Positions 22,120 through 27,996 of a stretch of 27,996 nt of DNA are shown one piece after another. Below the pieces are notes generated by a model, which saw only the letters and a list, made by a program, of their open reading frames with translations, did no database searches and had not been told where the DNA came from. Source of the stretch: CAZOIA01 sp964579675 (GTDB lineage: Bacteria; Planctomycetota; Phycisphaerae; UBA1845; PWPN01); NCBI GenBank assembly GCA_964579675.1, contig CAZOIA010000055.1:1-27996 (forward strand), written 5' to 3'. The stretch's first letter is position 1. Every line of letters begins with the position of its first letter. Both the position numbers and the translations under genes were made by a program.

Positions 22120-22986
22120 ATGAACACCAGAAAAGCCCAGGGAAGGAAAGCCTCGGACGCGCCCGACGCGGGCGAGACGAACGAGTCGCATTCACTTCGT
22201 GGCTGGGCGGTGTCTTTGCTGCTGCTCGCCGGGGGTGTTGTTTACATCTGCATGTTCTGGGGAGAGGCGGCCAGCTTTTTCCCAAAGCCCTTGAGCCAAT
22301 GGGCGTGTTTCTGCCGGCGGACGCTGCGGTTGTGGTATCACGAACGTCTGGCACTGTGGCTGGCTGCCCAGTTCTGCGTGGGGATGGTTGTCCCCACGGT
22401 TCTGCTGATGCTGTGCGGGGGCGGGCTCGCGCAGGTGGGCTTCGGGTGGCCGAATGCCCTCGGCCGGCGGCTCATCATGGTCAGTATAGTCCTTTCGATC
22501 CCTTTTGGCGTCTGGCTGCTCAACAGCTTTACCCAACGACCGGGCCGTCCCATCATCAATCTCCACTATGTCTGCGGGTTGCTGGTGGCTGTTCCGGAGC
22601 ACTTCCTGATTTGCGGGATCTTCCTCGCTGTCATGCTGCCGGGTCGCGCCCTGCCGGATCCAGCGCCGATGGCCACGGTTGAGGGACCGTTCGCGCTTCG
22701 CGTGTTACGCTGGCTCGGACTTGCCCAGCCGCCACCTTCTGAGAATGCTGGTTGGATACTGGCCTGGTTCGGTCTGACCGGTAGCTCGCTGGTGGCGGTC
22801 CTGGTCTCGGGGACGTTGTTCTGGATGGTTCACATCGGCAAAGGCGATTTAGAGGCGCTTCTCTCGCTACCCGGCGGGGTTGCGGTGGCCTACGTTACGC
22901 TTCGCTCCCGCTCAATCTGGCCCGCTGTCCTGGGTCATTGGGCGATGAATCTGATCCCTCTGGGCTTGCTGGCCGCGCTTGGATAG
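22120..22986 (+). CDS. CPBP-family intramembrane metalloprotease
   Basis: A 288-residue membrane protein with about seven to eight hydrophobic segments. It matches the CPBP/Abi (CAAX-protease-like, Rce1-related) family by its spaced catalytic residues: Glu160 (VPEHFLICG), His238 (FWMVH), His273 and Asn277 (LGHWAMN). In motif 1 the usual EExxxRG is reduced to EHxxxCG, so the second Glu and the Arg are missing, while the catalytic four remain. The start is uncertain: ATG 22120 is preferred, ATG 22084 and a GTG at 22042 overlapping the previous gene are alternatives, and none has a clear ribosome binding site. Likely co-transcribed with the radical SAM gene. It may cleave membrane-bound or prenyl-like substrates; target unknown. 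Confidence 0.75.
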   Translation: MNTRKAQGRKASDAPDAGETNESHSLRGWAVSLLLLAGGVVYICMFWGEAASFFPKPLSQWACFCRRTLRLWYHERLALWLAAQFCVGMVVPTVLLMLCGGGLAQVGFGWPNALGRRLIMVSIVLSIPFGVWLLNSFTQRPGRPIINLHYVCGLLVAVPEHFLICGIFLAVMLPGRALPDPAPMATVEGPFALRVLRWLGLAQPPPSENAGWILAWFGLTGSSLVAVLVSGTLFWMVHIGKGDLEALLSLPGGVAVAYVTLRSRSIWPAVLGHWAMNLIPLGLLAALG

Positions 22987-23086
22987 AGCAGCGCCGAAGG
23001 GCGACCGGGCGGCTGGTTCGCCGTCGAGGGGTGAGGGCTTAACGGTCACCTGCAAGATACGTATGCCATGATCAGGAGCAGGTGCG

Positions 23087-23422
23087 ATGGGCGGATGCGA
23101 AGGGGATGAATTCGTCAGCGAGCCGATCGCGCCGGTACCGGGAACGGCCGACATTGGCGCGATGGCCCGCGGAGAGCCGGGGCTGCCCGCCCGATTCACC
23201 TGGCGAGATACGGAGTACGCGGTAAAGGCGGTCATCAAGGCGTGGAAAAGCAGCTCGTGCGAGGGTGGGACCGGCAAGCTGTACCTGCGGAGGCACTGGT
23301 ACATGATTCAAACCGACCCGGCCTGTGAGATGACGATCTACTGCGAGCGCCAGGCTCGCAATCGGCGAGCCCCCAAGTCCCGGTGGTGGTTGTACAGCGT
23401 CCGTGCCGGTGAGACCGGGTAA
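23087..23422 (+). CDS. Small DUF6504-like protein
   Basis: ATG at 23087 follows AGGAGCAGGTGCG. The 111-residue soluble protein (FVSEPIAPVPG at the start, PARFTWRDTEYAVKAVIKAWK, YLRRHWYMIQTD, MTIYCERQ, RWWLYSV at the end) matches my memory of the DUF6504 family, short beta-rich proteins of unknown function. The Trp- and Arg-rich end is conserved in that family. No signal peptide or membrane segment. Role unknown; it stands alone, with a hairpin after it. Confidence 0.65.
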   Translation: MGGCEGDEFVSEPIAPVPGTADIGAMARGEPGLPARFTWRDTEYAVKAVIKAWKSSSCEGGTGKLYLRRHWYMIQTDPACEMTIYCERQARNRRAPKSRWWLYSVRAGETG

Positions 23423-23473
23423 GAGGTCCACGCCATCGCGCTGCGGTGGGACGTGTTTAGCGACCTCCGGCGC

Positions 23474-23506
23474 GATCAGAGCCGGTTCCGACACGATCAG
23501 AGCCGG
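23474..23506. repeat. Direct repeat GATCAGAGCCGG, period 21
   Basis: The 12-mer occurs at 23474-23485 and 23495-23506. The second copy runs into the first palindrome unit. Similar to the CACGATCAG tandem repeat at 19725-19764. Confidence 0.6.
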
Positions 23507-23523
23507 CCTCTGTGAGGCCGGTG
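23500..23523 (-). repeat. Palindromic repeat unit 1 (inverted), terminator-like
   Basis: CCGGCCTC-TGT-GAGGCCGG is a perfect 8-bp stem and is followed by TGTTTCC. It lies 78 bases after the stop of the DUF6504-like gene and may terminate it. In reverse orientation it matches units 2 and 3 (CACCGG...CAGA...GGCTC). Confidence 0.65.
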
Positions 23524-23559
23524 TTTCCTCGGATGGGGAGACCTCACGCCGCGAAGATG

Positions 23560-23583
23560 CACCGGGTTCACAGAACCCGGCTC
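23560..23583 (+). repeat. Palindromic repeat unit 2
   Basis: CACCGGGTTC-ACA-GAACCCGGCTC, a perfect 8-bp stem with a three-base loop. Shares the frame CACCGG..TC.CAGA....GGCTC with units 1 and 3. Confidence 0.65.
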
Positions 23584-23601
23584 GGAATACGGAATCCAGC
23601 G

Positions 23602-23625
23602 CACCGGGCTCGCAGAGGTTGGCTC
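23602..23625 (+). repeat. Palindromic repeat unit 3 (decayed)
   Basis: CACCGGGCTC-GCA-GAGGTTGGCTC, same 24-base layout and the same GGA continuation as unit 2, but with two stem mismatches. Direct orientation relative to unit 2, 42 bases apart. Confidence 0.55.
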
Positions 23626-23723
23626 GGAGTTGCTGCCCACGCCATGGACGCACCTGCGGTCGCGGGCTCTGGCGGCTCGCGGCGGCGCCGGTCATCGAGT
23701 AGAATCCTCGCCGAGGTAGCCGT

Positions 23724-24434
23724 ATGACCAGCAAGAAAGACAAGTACTGGGCCATGCACGAAGAGCCCTGGCGGGTGTTCCGGATCATGGCGGAGTTCGT
23801 GGAAGGCTTTGACGTCATGAGCCGGCTCGGGGCGGCGGTGACGGTGTTCGGATCGGCGCGGACAGCGCCGGACAAGCCGGCGTATCAACAGGCGGTGGAC
23901 CTGAGTCGCAAACTGATCGCCGAAGGGTTCGCGGTGATCACGGGGGGCGGGCCGGGGATCATGGAGGCCGCCAACAAGGGGGCCCTCGAAGCCCGCGGCA
24001 CGAGCGTCGGGCTCAACATCGCCATCCCCCAGGAGCAGAAGCCCAACCCGTATATCAACGTGGGACTCGACTTCGATTACTTCTTCGCCCGCAAGGTGAT
24101 GTTCGTCAAGTATGCCTTCGGCGTGGTGTGTTTCCCGGGCGGGTTCGGGACCCTGGATGAGTTGTTCGAAACGCTGACCCTGATCCAGACTCAGAAGACC
24201 AACCCCTCACCGGTGGTCCTGATCGGGAGCTCCTACTTCGGGCCGCTGGTGAACTGGCTGCGGTCCACCCTTCTCGAAGAGCACGCGACCATAAGCCCGG
24301 AAGACCTCGATTTGTTCATGCTCACGGACGACGTGGACGAGGCGGTTGCCCACATCGTAGGTCACTACAAAGAGGCAGGGCCTTTGTGGAAGCATCCGGC
24401 GCCGAGGCAGGGTCGGCGCCACGACGACCGCTGA
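23724..24434 (+). CDS. LOG-family protein (nucleoside 5'-monophosphate phosphoribohydrolase-like)
   Basis: A 236-residue protein of the LOG/lysine decarboxylase-like family. Visible are the nucleotide-binding motif VFGSAR (41-46), GGGPGIMEAANKGA (74-87), RKVMFVKYAFGVVCFPGGFGTLDELFE (123-149, with the family PGGxGTxxE motif) and TLIQTQKT. Characterised members remove ribose 5'-phosphate from cytokinin or purine nucleotides. In bacteria the physiological substrate is often unknown. ATG at 23724 has a GAGGT site upstream. It is 12 bases from the HtrA-like gene, so the two are probably co-transcribed. Confidence 0.85.
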   Translation: MTSKKDKYWAMHEEPWRVFRIMAEFVEGFDVMSRLGAAVTVFGSARTAPDKPAYQQAVDLSRKLIAEGFAVITGGGPGIMEAANKGALEARGTSVGLNIAIPQEQKPNPYINVGLDFDYFFARKVMFVKYAFGVVCFPGGFGTLDELFETLTLIQTQKTNPSPVVLIGSSYFGPLVNWLRSTLLEEHATISPEDLDLFMLTDDVDEAVAHIVGHYKEAGPLWKHPAPRQGRRHDDR

Positions 24435-24446
24435 CGAGAGATTCCT

Positions 24447-25871
24447 ATGGGTGCGTGCGCTCGCTTCAGCGACCTGTTGGCGGCGGCAGCGGTTCTCATA
24501 ACGGCGCCGCTGGCTGGCGCCCAGCCCGATCCAGGCGACCTCGCCCGGATCGAGGTCCTCCAGAACACGCTGGCCGCGGTGGCCGAGGAGGTCCGCCCGA
24601 GCGTGGTGGCGATCCGCGCGGATCGCCATCTGGAACCCGCTGACTGCCCAGGCGCCGACCCCGTGCCCCCTGACGACGAGGTGCACCGCCGGCTCCTGGA
24701 GCGCACCTTCCCCGCGGTGGGCAGTGGTGTGATCACCCACGCCGACGGCCTGATCCTGACTAACGAGCATGTGATTCACGACGCCGAGCCCGACGCGATC
24801 GAATGCGTGCTCACCGGCGGCGAGCGGTACACGGTCCAGGGGATCACCACCGACCCGCGGAGCGACCTGGCCGTTCTGCGGATCGACGCCAGGGGTCTCA
24901 AGCCGGTCCGGCTCGGTGATGTGAGCACGGTGAGGCAGGGACACTTCGCAATCGTGATGGGCAACCCGTTCGGCTCGGCATCCGACGGGCAAGGGAAACC
25001 GGCCATGTCGTTCGGCGTGATCAGCGCCCTGGGCCAGGATCTAACTCGGAAGCTGGATCCGCACCGCTACTACGGCAATCTGCTTCAGACCGACGCGCGA
25101 ATCAATCCCGGCAACAGCGGCGGCCCGTTGCTCAACATCAGGGGCGAGGTGATCGGGCTCATCACCGCGATCTCGTCCCGGTCGGGCGGGAGCGAAGGGG
25201 TGGGCTACGCGATCGCCATCGACAAACGGACCAGGCAGATCATCGCTCAGCTCGCGCGGGGAGAAACGGTTGAATACGGGTACCTGGGCGTCGGGCTGAA
25301 GGACGCGACGCTTGAGGACCGGAAACGCGCGGGCCGGGCCGATCAAGGCGGGGCGGTGATTGACACCGTGCAATCAGGGATGCCGGCCACTGACGCCCAC
25401 CTGCAACCCGGCGACGTCGTCGTCGCGTTTGACGGTGAGTCCGTCCAGAGCGCCGATCAACTCGCCCGATTAGTGGGAGCGGCCCGGATCGACATCACGG
25501 TGAACATGATGATCTGGCGAGGCGGAAAACGCTTGACCGTGGCAGTCGCGCCCACCCGCCGCCAAGACGCGATCAAAGGGGTCAACATTGAGATGCCTTT
25601 GTCGTGGCGGGGGATGACGTTGGAGAACCCCACGTCGAAGGTTCGCGCCCGGTTCGAACTGCCGGAAGCCACGGCGGGCGTCGTAGTAACCCACGTCGAG
25701 GCCGGTGGCGCCGCCGAGCAGGCAGGACTCAGACCGGGACAGGTCATTCGTCAAATCGGCGGCGAGCCGGTCAAGGGCGTTCGCCGCTTGCGCGAAATCG
25801 CACCCGACCTCACCGGCCCGCTGACCATCATCGTGGACGCGGACCCGCCCGCCGAGATGACGTTGCCCTGA
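24447..25871 (+). CDS. HtrA/DegP-like periplasmic serine protease with two PDZ domains
   Basis: A 474-residue protein with a signal peptide (LLAAAAVLITAPLAGAQ), a trypsin-like domain and two PDZ domains (about 275-365 and 395-470). The catalytic triad is intact: His108 (TNEHVI), Asp140 (RSDLAVL) and Ser224 (GNSGGPLL). PDZ 1 starts YLGVGL and contains HLQPGDVVVAFDG; PDZ 2 contains GLRPGQVIRQIGGEP. This is the layout of DegP/HtrA proteases, which degrade or refold misfolded exported proteins. A window rich in exported repeat proteins makes such a role natural, though the link is inference. It follows LOG by 12 bases. Confidence 0.88.
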   Translation: MGACARFSDLLAAAAVLITAPLAGAQPDPGDLARIEVLQNTLAAVAEEVRPSVVAIRADRHLEPADCPGADPVPPDDEVHRRLLERTFPAVGSGVITHADGLILTNEHVIHDAEPDAIECVLTGGERYTVQGITTDPRSDLAVLRIDARGLKPVRLGDVSTVRQGHFAIVMGNPFGSASDGQGKPAMSFGVISALGQDLTRKLDPHRYYGNLLQTDARINPGNSGGPLLNIRGEVIGLITAISSRSGGSEGVGYAIAIDKRTRQIIAQLARGETVEYGYLGVGLKDATLEDRKRAGRADQGGAVIDTVQSGMPATDAHLQPGDVVVAFDGESVQSADQLARLVGAARIDITVNMMIWRGGKRLTVAVAPTRRQDAIKGVNIEMPLSWRGMTLENPTSKVRARFELPEATAGVVVTHVEAGGAAEQAGLRPGQVIRQIGGEPVKGVRRLREIAPDLTGPLTIIVDADPPAEMTLP

Positions 25872-25994
25872 CCCGAACCATCCACCGCTGACCCCCGGAG
25901 TTACCCGGAGAGAGCGAAAGACGGAGAGAGGGAGGCAGAGCGGGGAAACGAGGCGAAAACCAGACGTTCCCTTTCCCGTCTGCAGGCTGCTCTG
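25872..25994. other. Short purine-rich spacer between converging genes
   Basis: About 120 bases, strongly purine-rich on the + strand from 25909 to 25960. A CAGACG...CGTCTG stem (25961-25982) with a T/C-rich loop lies just before the stop of the minus-strand gene and may serve as a shared end signal. No T run was seen. Confidence 0.35.
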
Positions 25995-27996
25995 TCACTT
26001 GGGATAGACGAACACGGTCATCGTCTCGCGGGCAAGTATCGCCCGGGTATCGTCTTCGAGCGTGACCGCCAACCGATAGCGTCCCGGCTCGGCGTCGGCA
26101 TGGATGGCGATGCGTCTTTGGACCGGGCGGTCTTCACCGGGGAAACGGATTCCAGCGGTGCCGGGCAGGCCCACGAGCGGCTCCAGCGGCTCGAGCCGGG
26201 CGGTGAGGGTCAGCTCCCGCGCGTCCCAGGACCGGGTGGCGCAATCGAGGGTGAAGCACCCGCCCACGGGGGCAACGGTTTTGTGCCAGACGATCGTGGC
26301 CCAGGATCGCGGGGCGATGACCCGCCGCCGGGCCTCATCGCCAACCTCGGGCATTTGAAGCCTGCGGAACGCCGCCGGCTGCTTGCCTGCGGTCATCGCG
26401 CCGGGCGAGGTCTCGTGGAAGGTTTCCCGTGGCTCGGCGTCGGCGTCGTTGAACGTAACCGCGATGCCGACAATCGGCGTGATGGCGGGTGACATCGGTC
26501 CGAGCTGCGAAAGCGGTATAGCCGCTTCATATACGGTCCTTCCTTCGGTGTCAGAGCGCTTGATGGCAACGAGCACGTCGGTCATTTCCCGCGGCTTCTG
26601 CCCGCGTCGGCAGTGCCACCGCCACGCGATCGGACGGTTCGGTTCCACCAGGGCCAGGCCGATCTCGTGCTGATTGCCGGAGTACCCCTGTCTGTTGCCC
26701 TCGTTGAGCGGATCTAGCCCGATTTGAATGCAGTCACCCTTCCACAGGTCCCAGCCATAGAACGGTTGATGGTGCTGATCATCGTCCACCCGGGCGGCGA
26801 CGTAGAATAACGATCCGTCGTAGGCGAACGCGATCCGGGTGGCGAAATCGCCGGGGCCATCCCATTTACCGCCGCCGGAAGGTTTGTCGCGGTGCGACAC
26901 CCATCCTGCCTCAGCCCAATCGTCGAGTTGCCCGTCGATCGTCATCTCGCGATCGTGAACCGGCAGGGCAGTCATTGCCTGGACCGCAATTGGGATGCCC
27001 GGGCCCTCAAGCGGACTTTCCGTTTCGATCCGCACCGTGGGCCGGATGGGATCGGCGCGGGTGAAACCGGGAACCGCTTCAACGCCGGCATCCTCGCCGA
27101 CGATCAGTAATTGCTCGTATCCAAGCTTTGCCAGGCCCTCGTGCTCCACCGTGAAGTCGAACGGGACGCCTCGCTTCGCGCAGAGCACACCTTCCCAGAT
27201 GGCAGCCGCTACGACCTCGCGATAGGCGGTTCCGGTGCGGTTTCGGCTTTCGAACGAGAAGGAACGCTGGCCCCACATGTGCCCCCAACTCAGCGTGTAT
27301 CCGGCAGGGAAGACGATCCCGACCCTGGCCGCGGCGCGGAGCCCGTCCATCGCAGCCCGCGGATGGGCCGCCGCGTGCTCCACCAGCGCCTCGGTCAACG
27401 CAAGCTGGTCCGTGTAGGCCACGTGGTGGCCGTGGTCGGATGTCCAGAACCACAGGTGCCTCGCCCCCATGTCGTAGGCGAGCGTGAGAGCCGGCAAACG
27501 CATGGCCGGGTCCGATTGGCCGTAGATGCTCATGCCCCACTCGCCGCCGAACGCCCGTGCCGCCCCTCGGAGAAAAGCGTAGTAGCACAGCAGCATCTCG
27601 CGGGTCGTGACCTGGAGCCCCGGGCCGAACAGCGCCGTCGGCTCCCAGCCGTACCCCTCCTTCACGTAACGACCTTCGTGTACGATCCCCGGCGCCCCAC
27701 CGGCCAGCTCATAGAACGCAGCCTGGTATTCAGTCTCCCACGCCGGGGCCAGGATGTGCTCGCCCGGATGCAGATCAAGATCGGGATGAATCCCGAAGCG
27801 GCCGAGTGCGTCCGCGATCGTGTTGAGCGGGCTCATGCGGCGTCCGCTGTAGATGTGCCGGACCCGCGACTTCAGGAAGCTCGCCATCTGCTGTGGATGG
27901 TCTAGCTCGGCCGGGGCGACCTCCTGCCAGCCCAGGCGGATCATCGGCTCGTCGCTGAACATCGGGCCGGGGATGTAGTTGCTGCGGTAGTAATCC
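25995..27996 (-). CDS. Large carbohydrate-active protein, CBM9-like domain, 5' end outside window
   Basis: The frame stays open to the right edge (DYYRSNYIPGPMFSDEP before the first ATG at 27962), so the gene is cut by the window. The visible 666 residues fall into three parts. The first, to about residue 330, looks like the second half of a glycoside-hydrolase-like TIM barrel (ALFGPGLQVTTREMLLCYYAFLRGAARAFGG, GARHLWFWTSDH). The middle (about 355-560) is a CBM9/DOMON-like beta-sandwich (TIDGQLDDWAEAGWV, FAYDGSLFYVAARVDDD, WDLWKGDCIQIGLDPL), followed by a beta-rich end (VAPVGGCFTLDCATRSWD ... TMTVFVYPK). Catalytic residues cannot be named. It may attack or bind a polysaccharide, fitting the sugar operon at 4083-7007. 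Confidence 0.65.
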   Translation of the reverse strand, partial: DYYRSNYIPGPMFSDEPMIRLGWQEVAPAELDHPQQMASFLKSRVRHIYSGRRMSPLNTIADALGRFGIHPDLDLHPGEHILAPAWETEYQAAFYELAGGAPGIVHEGRYVKEGYGWEPTALFGPGLQVTTREMLLCYYAFLRGAARAFGGEWGMSIYGQSDPAMRLPALTLAYDMGARHLWFWTSDHGHHVAYTDQLALTEALVEHAAAHPRAAMDGLRAAARVGIVFPAGYTLSWGHMWGQRSFSFESRNRTGTAYREVVAAAIWEGVLCAKRGVPFDFTVEHEGLAKLGYEQLLIVGEDAGVEAVPGFTRADPIRPTVRIETESPLEGPGIPIAVQAMTALPVHDREMTIDGQLDDWAEAGWVSHRDKPSGGGKWDGPGDFATRIAFAYDGSLFYVAARVDDDQHHQPFYGWDLWKGDCIQIGLDPLNEGNRQGYSGNQHEIGLALVEPNRPIAWRWHCRRGQKPREMTDVLVAIKRSDTEGRTVYEAAIPLSQLGPMSPAITPIVGIAVTFNDADAEPRETFHETSPGAMTAGKQPAAFRRLQMPEVGDEARRRVIAPRSWATIVWHKTVAPVGGCFTLDCATRSWDARELTLTARLEPLEPLVGLPGTAGIRFPGEDRPVQRRIAIHADAEPGRYRLAVTLEDDTRAILARETMTVFVYPK

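Noticed and set aside
20837..22354. A 505-codon minus-strand frame opposite the radical SAM gene
   Set aside because: It mirrors the GC-rich radical SAM gene, with no domains or start signal.
23474..23625. CRISPR-like array
   Set aside because: Units are palindromic, differ in orientation and have unequal short spacing. There are no cas genes.

Overview
The window most likely comes from a member of the Planctomycetota, probably near Phycisphaerae, and looks like a metagenome-type genome. This is inferred from gene content: a GC-rich sequence, six proteins with C-terminal PEP-CTERM sorting tails (VPEPAT..., a hydrophobic stretch, then an Arg-rich end), dockerin-like Asp-rich tails, a Cys-rich GACC...C motif, a prepilin-like protein with an H-x10-DG ending, and a DUF6504-like protein. 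No rRNA, tRNA or CRISPR array was seen. Layout, left to right. (1) 1-3744, + strand: the end of a prepilin-like gene with a possibly broken 5' part, then two secreted proteins of probable concanavalin/LamG-like fold. One is a PEP-CTERM protein and the other carries a dockerin-like tail. Each has its own promoter of identical layout (TTGACA-N18-TAACAT). (2) 4019-7007, + strand: a sugar-uptake operon with a 19-codon leader ORF, an SSS-family sodium/solute symporter and an AGE-family sugar 2-epimerase. (3) 7119-11545, - strand: five consecutive PEP-CTERM genes with unrelated or barely related bodies. Two of them share a duplicated 3' cassette that includes non-coding DNA. (4) 11965-12396, - strand: a receiver-like protein lacking the phospho-acceptor Asp. 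(5) 12875-16330, - strand: a 1151-residue secreted protein with a cohesin-like N-terminus, eight HYR repeats and dockerin-like C-terminal modules, preceded by a near-consensus promoter with an A-rich upstream tract. (6) 17063-19717, - strand: a sigma-54 activator without a receiver domain and a SpoIIE/RsbU-type phosphatase. (7) 20383-20844: a 462-bp internally deleted IS4-type element with intact 30-bp terminal inverted repeats. (8) 20873-25871, + strand: a radical SAM/SPASM protein, a CPBP membrane protease, a DUF6504-like protein, a cluster of palindromic repeats, a LOG-family protein and an HtrA-like protease. (9) 25995-27996, - strand: the 3' part of a large carbohydrate-active protein with a CBM9-like domain, running off the window. 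How the parts may work together: most genes from 1106 to 16330 encode exported, surface-sorted or polymer-binding proteins. The symporter/epimerase pair and the CBM9-like protein suggest use of complex sugars. The phosphatase, sigma-54 activator and pseudo-receiver suggest local signalling, but no sigma-54 promoter was recognised by eye, so any control of the surface genes is inference. No exosortase lies in the window. The less ordinary signals are the duplicated PEP-CTERM 3' cassette, the MITE-like IS4 derivative, the cohesin-HYR-dockerin protein, the palindrome array at 23500-23625, and two short leader ORFs.
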